From: Tribonema minus
Taxonomy: Eukaryota > Sar > Xanthophyceae > Tribonematales > Tribonemataceae
Length of the DNA: 64,000 nt
Direction of reading: 5' to 3'
Assembly: GCA_017506865.1 (NCBI GenBank)
Contig: JAFCMP010000020.1
Coordinates: 423,228 to 487,227, forward strand
This document shows positions 25,255-36,853 of this stretch, piece after piece. How positions within the stretch are numbered: position 1 is the stretch's first letter; each line of letters starts with the position of its first letter. Both the position numbers and the translations under genes were made by a program. Under the pieces are notes generated by a model that made no database searches, was not told where the DNA came from, and worked only from the letters and a program-made list of their open reading frames with translations.

Positions 25255-25375
25255 TGACCGCGCACGCAGCGGCGCAAGCAGCGGCCCACGCAACGGCACA
25301 AGCGGCGGCACAAGCGGTGGCACAACCAGCGGCACAATCAGCGTCACAATCCGCGGCACAAGCAACGGCAAAAGC
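25255..25375 (+). repeat. 12-bp minisatellite
   Basis: About ten variants of GCACAAGCGGCG/GCACAATCAGCG in tandem. An open Ala-Gln frame crosses it, but there is no other sign of coding. Confidence 0.75.
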
Positions 25376-27302
25376 GGGTCCGCACAGCGTGGACGGGACA
25401 TAGCTGAGCATCACTGCAGGCGCCAGTGGCAGTGCTACTAGAACTGTGCATGCGTCACTTCAACTACGTCAGATGGCAGCGCTCCACATTGCCCTTGGGC
25501 TCGAGGCGTGCTGCCGCCGATGCGAGCGCAGAAGGGAGTCCAGAACACCGGGGCCGCGTGGTGCTGAGCACTGAGTTCATGCCGCTGGGTTGCCGTTACA
25601 TGTGAGTCATCCTCAGTGCCTACGTCCTTTACTTACTTAACTTACGCTTGAGGGGCGGAAACCCAATTGCGCACGACGGCATATACAACACGTACTCCAG
25701 TATGCTCCTATTGAGCTCGTGTAAGTGTTCCCCGCTGGGATTTCTCAGGCATACACAAACGCTCACAAAGCGTACGACCCGTCTCGTTTTTTCATTTGCG
25801 ACGTGCGTCTCTGGTCGCGGTCGTTGCTGAGGCGCATTGTCGCGGCCATCGTTCATATGGATCACCCGCTTCCAGACCTACATGCGACATTGCAGGCATG
25901 AAGCTTTGAAACGACGTCAGCAACATCTGACTGCACGAAGCTTCTCGACCGAGATAGTATACTGTACATCGTGCTGTGACATGTGAAGTGTTCACTGTCA
26001 CGTCAACAGATTGTCGTATGTGGTGATGTGCATAGGTTGGGGAACACTGTCTTCGCCACTGCAAGAAAATTGTGGTAATGCCTGGCACTACTTTGCTGCG
26101 CAGTTGCATAGTAACTCTCAGTTCACAGGCCGAAACTGATGTCACTGCCCCCCCTCCCCAAGGTTGGACTAGCAACCAGCTGAGCATCACCATGGGTTCA
26201 CACACTGCTGCGCCTTATTAACGCCGTTCTGCTTTGCGCTTGTCATGCAGGACACCATGACCATCGCATATGGCAATTCCAGTGAATCGAAACCGGCACC
26301 GTCGCGAGTCTTCACAGCGTCTGCACCGCACTTCAACTGTCAAGCGGAGCGCTGCTGCCCAGCCGCCGCGAGTCTTCACAGCTGCTGCGCCGCATTGCAA
26401 CTGGCAAGCCGTTCGCTGCTGGCCTGCCTGTCAGTGAGCAAAAAGTGTGCAGCACGTCGCCGATCGCTCAGCCCCTGCTGTTGCCCAAGCGCGCAGCATG
26501 CCTACCTCAAAGCAGATCAAATGATGCTGCAGTCGCGTGATGCCGCGGCCTTTGCGGCTTCAACGGGCCATGGTAACGTCAGACTGTGACAGACAGGGTG
26601 TTTGATGGCGCAGTGTGCACTCTTGCGTCCTCAGCTGATTGTTGAAATGCGACATACCATGTCATCTGTCCGAATTGAATGAATCTGTTTGAGCACTTGT
26701 CTATACCTCAGGCTGCCTCCTTGTTGTGCATATCCCTGAAGCACGCATCATGAAGCCAATTGGCATCTGCTTGAGAGTCTGTCTGATTCGCTTGAGCTAT
26801 AACCACGAGAGGCCTCCCAGTGGCAGCATACAGAGCTGCTGCGGTTTATGCAACTGGGTGCTGTGATACTCAACTCCTGCCTGCTGCGAGCGCGAGTGTC
26901 AATCAAGGTGTCAATCACAACGGCATGACGTGCTGTCTACAGCAACCTATATGACAATTGTTGAATCAGCGAGCTGAAGCTGCACTTTATCAAAATCATC
27001 GGGCCATACAGCCATCTTCACATAGCGCACTTCAATGACAGCACTCATTGCTTGGCGACTGCCCGGGCCCCCAAAGCAAACCGCTACCTGTGGATCTTTT
27101 TCCATGCCCTCACTTTAAGTTGAACTCCTTGAATTGATGACCAACCTAGCAAAACATTTAAGTACACAATGCAACACACAACAGGAATGATGTGGCTGCT
27201 GTAAAGTCAAGCGGGCAATTGCAGGCTTGCAAGGTGTTTCGCAACGTCCCCTGTGTACAGCGACACTTAGGTCTGTCGCCAATAGATTTGCAATTCAGCC
27301 CG

Positions 27303-27453
27303 TCAGTGCTACCTGTTCACTGTGATCGACTCATCTTCGTCTACCTCCAAGCATGTGCAAGGTTGCAAGGAACGCATAACCTGTCAGTGCTACCTGTTCA
27401 CTGTGCTCGACTCATATACTTTTACCAAGCATGTGCAAGGTTGCAAGGAACGC
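27303..27453 (+). repeat. direct repeat of about 75-80 bp, two copies
   Basis: CAGTGCTACCTGTTCACTGT through CATGTGCAAGGTTGCAAGG to GAACGCAT occurs twice in tandem with a few differences. Function unknown. Confidence 0.85.
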
Positions 27454-28454
27454 ATCAAGGAACTCGTAATGCAGGTGCACCATCATGTGCAGAAAGCCTT
27501 CTGGCGCACTTGCTGATGGACATCCGTGCAGGCGCGAGCATTGTTTTCATGAAGCACGATGCTGTTGCTCGTGGCTCTGTAATGGCTGCTGTCCTGCTTC
27601 AAACAGGACAAAAACTCCTTGAATGGAACTGTGTTCATCCCTTCGTAAACACGGTACATACCCACATAAACACGGTACATACCCAAATAGTCATGCCACT
27701 GTCATTGCTTGTGATTCAAATGCACACAATGAACAAAAGTGCATAGCATAGTGCAGCCTTGCTCTCAGCAGAGCAGTAACCTGCAAATAAGCTGCTTCAA
27801 GATAATAAAAACCGCCAGCAGCACATCCCAACAGCAGTGGAGGTCACCCAATCATCAATCAAGTTGAATGAACCTTGTCCAATTGTATGCAATTGGTGCA
27901 GGCCTGGATCAACCGTAACAGTCCCCAAAATCGAGGGCCAAGTCAAAACTTCAAGTTATCATCTATCGCATCCCTGGCAAACTTCAAGCGATCGATCATC
28001 TGAGCGGCCCTGGTGCTGCGGAGATGGCTGAGCGTTGCTACCGAGGCCTTTGGCGCCATACACATGAGTGCTGCGTGTGTGTCTGTGTCTGTTTCTGTCA
28101 TGAGCATGGGTGCGTTGCCACTCCACGGCACGTGTCTGCTCGTTGAATGTGGCCATCAAACCAAACTTCAAATGAAACCTGCGCTGGTGCGCCTTACCAC
28201 TTTTTGCATCAAACTTGCATCCTTCAGCTGTCACGCCATCTGCGTATAGTGCTGACTCAGAGCTCTGACGCTCGGGGTGTGCTTGTGCTGATTTGAAGTA
28301 CGGGTGAAGCCCGCACAGGAAGTGCGCCAAATGCACACCGTGCTCTCCGAGATGCGCACACCCTACATGGCAAGTTTTCGGTGCGCGTTGCTGCAACGGC
28401 TGCCGTGCATACATACCTGCGCAGCAGCACTGCTCAACGTCTCACAGGGCAGTC

Positions 28455-29916
28455 TCACAGCGCAGCGCGGCACGTGGGGCACTTGCTGCAGCTCGCGTGG
28501 CTGCACTCGCGCCAGCCGGCCAGGCACAGCGCGTGGTAGCGGTGTCCGCACCGCGTCGTCGTGACGGCGCCGCTGCGCCCGCCGAAGCCCCTGAGGCCCA
28601 CCGCGCACTCGTCCGGCTCCGATGCGCCAGCCGCCTCCTTGTTGTCGACAGCATCAGCGACCGCTGCGCCCGGGTCCGACTTGACCTTGACAGCGGGCTT
28701 GGCCACCAGCACGAGGCGCGACCACGTGGCCATGTTGTCGCTCTCGCGGAAGCGCTCGTACTTGTCGTCGCCGGCCGTGCGCCACGCGCCGCGCACCAGC
28801 TCTCCATCCTCCTTGGCGCCATCGTATGTCCACGCGCACGCGTTGAAGCCGCACGTGACGGGCGTGATGGCGCTGCCGCACATTGGGCACGTGCACCGCG
28901 AGCCGAGCGGGAACGCTGCCATGCCGATGGGGGCAATGACCAGCGCGCCGCGCGCCTTGCAGCGCGCATCACGGCAGTAGCCCTCCATGTTGAGCCCCCT
29001 GCGCACCGTGCGCCACCGCGGCGCGTCCTGTGAGAAGCTGCGGCGCTCAATGGCGCCGTCGTTGGACACGTCCGCGAACTGCAGGCTGCTGGGGCCGCAG
29101 CCTCCGCCTCTCAGCCTGAGGACCAAGTGCAAGGTGCTGTCCCTCTCCATGCTGTAGTCGTCGACTGTGCGGCTGTCCTCAAGTTGCTTGCCAGCAAATA
29201 TCAAGCGCTGCTGGTCAGCCGGTATGCCCTCACAGTCGCTGATCCTGTCCTTCAGGATGTCAACTGTGTCGCACGGGAGCACGCCAGACAGCGGAAGACT
29301 CTGCCCCCTGAGTGTTTTGACATAAATTGCCCTTGAGCCTTGCGGTCCTGGCGCTGCAGGTGCCTGCAGGGTCATGGCGCACGCAAGGCTGGGCAGAGTT
29401 GCCAGTGGCCAGTATCTGATGAGCCGCTCGCCATTGAGCTCGAGCCAGAAGTGGGAGTCCGCAAGCTCCTCAGTCGACGCGGTACCACGGCTGCCGCGGT
29501 GTGCCTGCAGTGCTTTGAGGACGTCTTTGACCGTGTTGTGAGGCTCGAGTTTGAGGTGCACACGCTGCATGCCACCCTCACTGCCGTCGTCGACTTCCAC
29601 GGTAAGCTCAATGTGCTCAGGCAGCACCAGGCCAGCAAAGCGGGGGTGGAGTTCGTGCTTGTCCGCCTCGTCGAGTTCAGGTGCGAGGCCATCGATTGTC
29701 TGATCATCGTAGAGCTGTATGCCGCGGTACCTCAGCTTGTGCTAGTTTGCGCCCTGTCTGCTCGAATTACCGCCGTTTGGCTTGAGACACCTTGTCGCCA
29801 GGGAAAAAGGTGAATGTGCCAATGCCTTCAAAGCGGCCGAGCTCAGATTGCTGCTCGTCAACATCCTCAAACCAAAGGCCCATCTGCACCATGCGGATCT
29901 GCACGCCTGTGGCCAT
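28455..29916 (-). CDS. ubiquitin-like and RING-type protein, copy 1
   Basis: Proposed exon 1 (29916-29791) starts [18 protein letters not shown]. Exon 2 (29741-28455) starts [14 protein letters not shown] in the main frame, with a 49-nt intron between. In order: a first beta-grasp-like region ([10 protein letters not shown]), a clear ubiquitin domain ([13 protein letters not shown] to HLVLRLRGG), a cysteine-containing middle part ([14 protein letters not shown]), and a C-terminal RING-H2-like finger (CGHRYHALC...CSKCPTC). The first RING pair reads CAVG rather than C-x2-C, so one zinc ligand is missing. RING proteins usually act as ubiquitin E3 ligases; activity is doubtful here. The 49-nt 'intron' aligns with coding-like sequence in copy 2, so a frame lesion is an alternative to splicing. 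This is the downstream member of a tandem pair; similarity extends about 50 bp past the stop. Confidence 0.7.
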
Positions 29917-30891
29917 GGCGCGGTGTCTGAAGGTCTGAAGATCTAATTTCAAAGATTTGTCTTTGGCGGGAGAAGAGTTGAAGATACGACTGGGGAGAGT
30001 CACCTCTTGCTTCTTGGTTTTTTCAAACAGGGGTGATGCGCTGCTGCAGCGACTGATGGCATGATCATACCGCCAACACAGCACGGCCAAGCCTCACCCA
30101 GGACAAGCTCGCGCATACCCCCTACACCGCATCGGGTGAGCGTTTCTTGTCACAACAGCTGAGCACTGCTGTCTTCGAGCTGAAGTGTTTTGAGTGATTG
30201 CGCTGTGCATCATGTGCACCGCCAATGCTTAAAGGACATTTGCACAACGGGCCAACACGTCTCAGCCTGAAGAGACTTACTTGCTGATTAGAATGCCGAA
30301 CAAACAGTCAGCACACATGACACATGGGCTGCATGATTGTTGTCAACATCACCAAGCCATCAACACCATCTGCGTATGGCGCAGCCACTAGCAAACCGAT
30401 GGTGCTCATGCTGACGTGCAATTGCATGAGAACACACAGACGCGAATGGAAGAGGCGCTGATTGTCGGAGCGCCAAAAGCAGTTGTGTAAAGGCACAGAA
30501 ATTCAGCGTTCGTATATACTTAGCAAATGTGCCATGTTGAACTCCTACCACAATGACACCTCATCTTGGGCATGCAAATTTGTGTTATGCCAGCCTGAGA
30601 AATGTCATCTTATGGTAATGCAGGAAACACGAATCCGCGCAAAGAGATACTTTGATGCCGAAAAGAGCCATTGCCTAGCTCGCTGTAACAGAGCGTGTGA
30701 AGCTGTGTAAACTGGTCTATGACTACTGTACTCGACGGCCTTGAGGTCCTTGACCGCTCACGAACCATAGACTGTGCCGTTCCTGAACCTGAACCACCGG
30801 GTCACTGTTCCCCCTGCGCAGAAGACAGGTTTTCGGTGACATCGCTGCAAGGGCTTGCATACATACCTGCGCAGCAGCACCGCTCAACGCC
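29917..30891. other. spacer between the two ubiquitin-like/RING copies
   Basis: No gene supported. The right end (about 30855-30891) matches 28405-28454, the 3' flank of copy 1, so the duplicated unit includes the 3' flank. Confidence 0.5.
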
Positions 30892-32371
30892 TCACAGGAC
30901 GGCGCGGCACGTGGGGCACTTGCTGCAGCTGGCGTGGCTGCACTCGCGCCAGCTGGCGAGGCACAGCGCATGGTAGCGGTAACCGCACGGCGTCGACGTG
31001 GCCTTGCTGCTGCCATCGCCGCTGCCGAAGCCCCTGAGGCACACCGCGCACTCGTCCGGCTGCAGCCGTCCAGCAGCCTTATCGGCACCTGATGACTCAG
31101 CAGCCGTAGCGCGCGGCTTCGGCTTGACCTTGACAGCGGGCTTGGCCACCAGCACGAGGCGCGACCACGTGGTCATGTTGTCGCTCTCGCGGAAGCGATC
31201 GTATTTGTCGTCGCCAGCGGTGCGCCAGGCGCCGCGCACCAGCTCGCCTCCCTCCTTGGCGCCATCGTACGTCCACGCGCACGCGTAGAAGCCGCACGTG
31301 ACGGGGGTGATGGCGCTGTAGCACACGGGGCATGGGCACAATGAGCCGAGCGGGAACGCTGCCATGCCTACGGGGGCGATGACCAGCGTGACGCGCGCCT
31401 CGCAGCGCAGGTTGCGGCAGTAGCCCTCCATGTTGATCCCCCTGCGCACCGTGCGCCACACCGGCGCGTCGTCCGAGACGCTGCGGCGCTCCATGGCGCC
31501 GTCGTTGGTCACGTCCGCGAACTGCAGGCCGCTCGGGCCGCAGCCGCCGCCTCTTAGCCTGAGGACCAGGTGCAGGGTGTGCTCCTTCTGGATGCTGTAG
31601 TCGGCGACAGAGCGGCCGTCCTCGAGCTGTCTGCCGGCGAATATGATCCGTTGCTGATCAGGCAGTATGCCCTCGAGGTCTTGGATCATCTCCTTCAGCG
31701 CATCTATCGTGTCGCCGCTGAGCACGTCGTCCAGTTCGAAGCAGGCGCCGGTGAGTGTTTTCACGAACAGTTTCATAGAAACACCCTGAGCGGGCACTGC
31801 TTGCAGGGTCATGGCGCAGGAGAGACCAGGAAGAGCTCTGAGCTGCCTCTTTTTGGTGAGCCGCTTGCCGTAGTGCAGCAGAGACAAGGGGGCGTCCGCA
31901 GCCGGCTGAGGGTCCTCGGTCTCCGATGCGGTACCACGGCTGCCGCGGTCTGCCTGCACTGCTTCGAGAACATCAGCTGCCGTTTTACGAGGCTCAAAGC
32001 TCAGGTGGACACGCCGCATGCCGCCGTCACCGCCGTCGTCGACTTCCACGGTAAGCTCAATGCGCTCAGGCAGCACAAGAGTTGCGCTCAGGCAGCACAA
32101 GAGCAGCGAAGCGGTGAAGGGTCTGCTTGTCGAGCTCGTCCGGGCACGAAGGCAGCCAGATCTTCCCTGTCCTTGAGCAAAAGGCCGCGGTACCACAACT
32201 CGTGCAGGTTGCGCCCTGTCTGCTCGAAATACCGCTGTTTGGCTTGGATAGCTTGTCGCCAGGGAGGAAGGTGAAGCTGCCAATGCTTTGAAAGCAGCCG
32301 AGCTCAGACTGCTGCCCCGCAGCAACCTCAGGCCTAAGGACCATCTCCACCATGCGAATGGTGATGGCCAT
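30892..32371 (-). CDS. ubiquitin-like and RING-type protein, copy 2, with a disturbed 5' third
   Basis: Paralogue of the gene to its left with the same domain order: [14 protein letters not shown] region, ubiquitin domain ([14 protein letters not shown] to LRLRGG), middle Cys region ([13 protein letters not shown]), RING (CAVC...CGYRYHALC...CSKCPTC). Here the first pair CAVC is intact, but the His after C-G is Tyr. The main frame is open from 32325, but its first 80 residues do not resemble copy 1. The matching N-terminal pieces [10 protein letters not shown] (ATG at 32371), [17 protein letters not shown] and [19 protein letters not shown] lie in other frames. A 22-bp tandem duplication (CTTGTGCTGCCTGAGCGCA, twice, near 32064-32107) adds a further shift. 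The 5' part is therefore either decayed or cut by very short introns. The 3' two thirds look selected. Confidence 0.6.
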
Positions 32372-32469
32372 GGTGAAACACCTGGTACGGTAACACAGAG
32401 TGTGAACTTCTAACAACTTCAACTCTGAATGAGGCAGGTCACCCTTCAAGGCGACACACACTTAGAAAG

Positions 32470-35400
32470 ATGCCGACGGCGAGGCTTGCTGTGGCGTGTA
32501 TCTCAGCGCTTGTTCCTGTCATCTCTGCGCTGTCCTACTCACTGCCAATCTCTGGGGACTGGCTAGAGCTGAGCCCAGTGGGTTTGGGCAGGTACAATGG
32601 CGAGCCTGCTGCCTTCTTATCCCGGTCTCAGTCATTGGTGTCCCCGAGAACTGAGCTGCTGCCTCTGCCAATCGACAGTAAGGCGTGCGACATGCTATCA
32701 CAAGCGATGGGGCAAGGTACATTCATCGACCGAGTTCATGTTTGAATGGTGTTTTCCTGTTTGGCTGTCGATTCCACTAGATGATGTGTGCCAGCCTATA
32801 ATGGTCGATGGCATGTAGGAGGACCTGCCGTCTGCTCGTAACGAAATCAGGTCCATTGTCGCCTCAAAGGTCAATTTGATGATGTTGTTCGAGTCGGGGA
32901 TCGTGATGCATCTACAGAGTGCTGCAGTCACTCTCACTGAGTCGCAAGTGCACAGACCAGGCAGCCGACACCGCTGTGCATGTCACACGTATCCATAGAG
33001 GACTGCTCTATCATTATCCCTGCATCTGGCTCGTGCAGCACCCATTGTAGCCGGCTGCGCAGCTGCAGCACGTGCTCCCAGCTCCCCGCCCTTCACTGTC
33101 CCACAGGGCAACAGCCGCAGCCGCCTTGCCCCTCGTCAGTTGCGGCGATGCCTTCCTGAGAAACAACAACGCATCATCATCCCACGAGCGCAATCACGCA
33201 CGAAATTCATGCCCAAATTTGCCCAATCTCCTTCCCCTCCCCCCCCCCCCCTCCTCCCCTTCCGCCGCACAGCACCACTGGCCAAACTCGCGCTCGCCGC
33301 CGCCGCGCAGTCTCTGCTCAACCGCGACGGCGGCCTGTACGACAACCTGCCGTGGGAGTGGGGCGCGCCGCTCGCCAAGCGCGCCGCATTCGCCCGCGTC
33401 AGCAGCGGCCGCGCGCCCCCCCCCACCCCCGACGACTGCGCCTCCGCGTACGACCTGCTCGCGCGCTGCCTGCGCGCCGACTGCAACGCCGTCCTGAAGA
33501 CCATCGTCATAGAAGAAGACGATTCGCGCGAGGGAGGGCTCAGCCTCGCCGGCGCGCTCGCCGTGGAGCGCCTGCCGCAGATGGTGACGCTCCTCGGCGA
33601 GACCTTTCCGCGACCGTTCTCGGGCGGCGAGCTCGCGGTCGTGGAGTGCGCCGCGGACGAGGCTGTCGGCGTCGCGCTCGCGCAAGGGCGCGCGCTGTGC
33701 ATAGAGCGCAGCCTGTTCGAGGCCGCCTCGGTGAGTCGGAGTCTGAGTCGAGTCGGCGGCGGCGCGCGCGCGCTCTCACGCTGCCGAGAGGCTGTGAGTG
33801 GCAGCATGTGCCTGCATGTGGTGTTTGAGCAGAGCTTGTAGCGCTGGGACGGGGGGGCATGCGCGATGGCGAAAGCCTTGGAGCCTGCGCGCTCCGTCTG
33901 TGTTCGCAGTGCAGACATTTGGCGAAAGCTCTTAGTGGTGCGCAAGTGTGGGCCTACAACGCGAGCGCTTGAGCGCCCCCACCCGTTGCTCGCAAAGCAC
34001 CGTGTGCTGGAATGCCCAGGTACAGAGCACAGGGGCTTCGAAACAAACAAAAAACGAGAAGGAAATAACAGTACCAATAGTGTAAAGGCCGCAAGGCATG
34101 GCCCGCTTGTTCACAAGGCCACCAGTCAGCCACTGCTAGTCTACATAAGCGCATGCCGTATGGAGCAGGAGCTTAATGCCGCCCACGTCAAAGCTGCAGC
34201 CAGTCATTGGGATCTTCTGGCTTTGGTCCTGTCCGAATACTCCGGTGGTGCATTCTCCGCAAAACTCGTCCCTCAACAACGCATATGCGGACCTACCTTC
34301 TGTGCCTTATCTGTCGTAACGCTCAGCTGCCAGCCAACTTCATCATGGAGGACGGGCGCATGCGCCTCAACATCGACCTCCGGGGGCAGCGCGCCATGCC
34401 CCCGCCGCCGCCCCCCGCGCCCGCCCCCGCCGACATCAAGTCCGCGGCGCGCTACTTCAAGTTGGACTCCGCGGCGAAGCGCGCGGTGCTGCGCGGCGCG
34501 GGCGTGCGGCCGCCGCGGCGGCGCATGGCGAGCGCTGCGCGGTTGGACGAGCTGCTGCTGCCACTGCTGGACGAGACCGTGCGGCGTGATGTGAGTTGAA
34601 GATTTTGTTGAAGGAGCCGTTGAAGTTGAAGTGTTGCCACACCGTGGCGCGAGTCTTGAAGTCGGTGCTGGACGAGCTGCTGCTGCCGCTGCTGGACGAG
34701 ACTGTGCGGCGCGATGTGAGTCTCTTCTTGAAGTAGTTGTTGAAGTTGAAGGGTTGCCACGTGGCGCAAGTCCTGAAGTCATTGTTGAAGTATCTCGAAG
34801 TAGAAGTGGTCACGGGCGTGAAGGAGCCTGCCATCTGTCAGGTCGCATAAGTGTGCTGCTGCCGCTGCTGAACGAGACCGTGCGGCGCGATGTGACTCTC
34901 TTGAAGTAGTTGTTGAAGCGGTGCCTGCGGCGTGAATGCGAGTCTTGAAGTAGTGTGCAAGTACTTTGAAGTATAAGTAGGTCATGGGCGTGAAGAAGCG
35001 AGTTTTGAAGTAGTAGTTGAAGTTCTTTGAGGGTAGAGGTTGTTGCGCCGACCTTCATTGAACTTTAAGTCAGCCCTTGAATGCCAGTTCAATCCCGCGT
35101 CTACGTGTACGCTTCCAATCCCAAGCAACGCCAACGACGCTTCATCTACTTGTGTTCGTGCACGCCCTCTGCTGTTGAGTGTGTGCTGGCAGATACGGAC
35201 ATGTGCAAGCCGACGCTCAGGCGATCTTGCTCTCACGCACAAAACACTCACCGATAGCCGCTGCCGCAGCAGCAGCGACAGCAACGACGGCAGCACCTAA
35301 ACCCCAAGAACAAGAGCACCTGCTCCTGATCTCCCCCCCCCCCACCAAAGCTGGTTCATCCGTCCCCTCACCATGCGCGTCCACGCCGCCGCCTCACAGG

Positions 35401-36853
35401 TGATGCTGCGCCGGGCGCTGGCGCGTGAGGACTACGCAGCAGCGGCGCAGCTGGGGGGGGCGGGGTCGGAGCGCGCCGTTGTGAAGCACGCGCTAGCAGA
35501 CGCTGTGGAGGAGGAGGACTACGAGGCGGCCAACAGGCTGCGCGCGCGGCTGGAGGTGCTGACGGCCTTGCGCGCGGATGTCACGCAGGACGAGGGCTCT
35601 TACGACAGGTGATACATCACGTATGTGTGCGCTACACGTAGTAAACTATGTGGTTGCGCTGCACGCAGTCGACGATGTACTTGCGCGCCAACGTCACGCA
35701 GGACGAGGGCGCGTACAACAGGTGATGTCAAGTATACGTACGCTACCTACCGTATGCATGTGCTGCTGTACGTGTAGTCGACTACTGCATGTAGTTGCGC
35801 GGCTGGAGGTGCTCGGCGCTGCGTGCGCAGACTTCATGCATGATGACGGCTCGTACGATAGGTGATACACACCGTATGTATGCGCTACAGAGTATGCTTG
35901 ATGCCGCGCGCGCCGATGTCATGCAGGACGCGGCCGCGTACAACAGGTGAACATGTACTGTCCAAATGTGCTAATCCAAGGTGTTGAAGACTGCAGTTCA
36001 TGCTAGACGCTACCATGGCATGCATATGTTTGCGCTGTATGCTTCGGAGCATGTATGCCGATACCTTGCAGGAAATGAACACAATACGGTGACAAATACC
36101 TACATATTGCCGCATAGCTGCCGACATGACATCGTGCTGTATCTGCACTTGCACCCACAGGCGGTCACAGGTGCCAACTGCGATCGAATGTCACTCAATT
36201 TTTGCTCGATCTAAACGGAAGAGATAAACAAGGGCAAGCGCAGCGGCTGACCCTAACCCAAACCCTAACGAGGGCAAGCGCAGCTGCGAGGCTCAACGTT
36301 GCATGTTCATTCATGTTGGTCATGTACGCGCCACAACTTGCAATGGTCGGCCTTGAAGGATGCAGCGCACTGGGCTTACCCTAACCCTAATCCTAACCCT
36401 AAACCTGGCATGGTGGCCATCAGCCGGTCCGACATGCTATCATCAATCGTGACAAGGGGTCAGACGTCATTTGCGCAGACAATTTGACACCTGCGATGCA
36501 CACAAGCCGATGTGCAATACCACAATGTTGCTCGACTTGTCCCTGACAGGTGCTTGGATGCAGCATGCTGATGCGATACCAGGGTGTTGCTGCCATGCAT
36601 ACATGCTGTTGTGTACTGCGGTACTACTGCCATGATGTGACATTATCAATGGAAACAAATCGACAGCTTGTAATGCTCTAGGTGACAAGGGTAGGTCAGC
36701 CGTCAAACTGATTGCCTTCCACCAATGAGTCATGACCTTGGTGCCGCTGCTGCGTGTTTGATGTCGCTTCGCTTTGTCCATGACAGGTACTTGGATGCGG
36801 ACGAGTGGTATGTGCGCGAGCGCATGCGCGCCATGGGCCGCAAAGACGTGTGA
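32470..36853 (+). CDS. protein with two UVR-like motifs, possible N-terminal signal peptide; about six exons
   Basis: Best exons: 33273-33730 (KLALAAAAQSLLNRDGGLYD, GLYDNLPWEWGAPLAKR), 34327-34590 (LPANFIMEDGRMRLNIDLRG to ETVRRD), 35400-35608 (VMLRRALAREDYAAAAQL, then LADAVEEEDYEAANRLRARL to SYDR) and 36787-36853 (YLDADEWYVRERMRAMGRKD and stop). The 35400 exon holds two EDY-x-AA UVR-type helical motifs, known from UvrB/UvrC, Clp proteins and several plastid proteins. Proposed 5' exons are weaker: 32470 to about 32715 (MPTARLAVACISALVPVISA, a hydrophobic leader that could be a secretory or plastid signal), 32819-32947 (EDLPSARNEIRSIVASKVNL) and an open stretch from 33105. Order and phases fit one gene. 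I do not recognise the family; a bifunctional-nuclease/UVR plastid protein is one weak possibility. Confidence 0.55.
34671..34915 (+). repeat. two copies of the 3' edge of the 34327-34590 exon
   Basis: The exon end (GACGAGCTGCTGCTGCC to GCGGCGTGAT|GTGAGT) is repeated at 34671-34731 and 34851-34915, each with GT after the exon-like part. TTGAAGTTGAAG-type filler lies between copies. Confidence 0.9.
35686..35960 (+). repeat. three copies of the 3' edge of the 35400-35608 exon
   Basis: GTCACGCAGGACGAGGGC...TACGACAG|GTGATA recurs near 35690-35735, 35825-35885 and 35905-35955. All three keep the GT donor, and the encoded peptides stay similar (ANVTQDEGAYNR, ADFMHDDGSYDR, ADVMQDAAAYNR). The intron start with a GTATG...CGCTAC motif is copied too. 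Joining would not keep phase, unlike the dynein array. Confidence 0.9.
36249..36402 (+). repeat. telomere-like CCCTAA words in the last intron of the UVR-motif gene
   Basis: CCCTAACCC at 36249-36269 and CCCTAACCCTAATCCTAACC at 36377-36402. Confidence 0.8.

Larger units (their letters stand above)
23903..28454. other. 4.5 kb without a supported gene, repeat-rich
   Basis: This stretch follows the last recognisable dynein exon. It contains interspersed repeats (24005-24090, 25645-25670), telomere-like words (24911-24990), a GCACAAGCGGCG-type 12-bp minisatellite (about 25255-25375) that reads as an Ala-Gln run, and a direct repeat (27303-27453). I found no open frame resembling the dynein linker or motor in either strand. 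Confidence 0.55.

Noticed and set aside
25005-25403. Ala-Gln-rich frame as a further dynein exon
   Set aside because: Explained by a 12-bp minisatellite and without similarity to the tail or linker.
27192-27746. 184-codon plus-strand frame as a gene
   Set aside because: Built over a tandem direct repeat and simple repeats, with no family resemblance or splice support.
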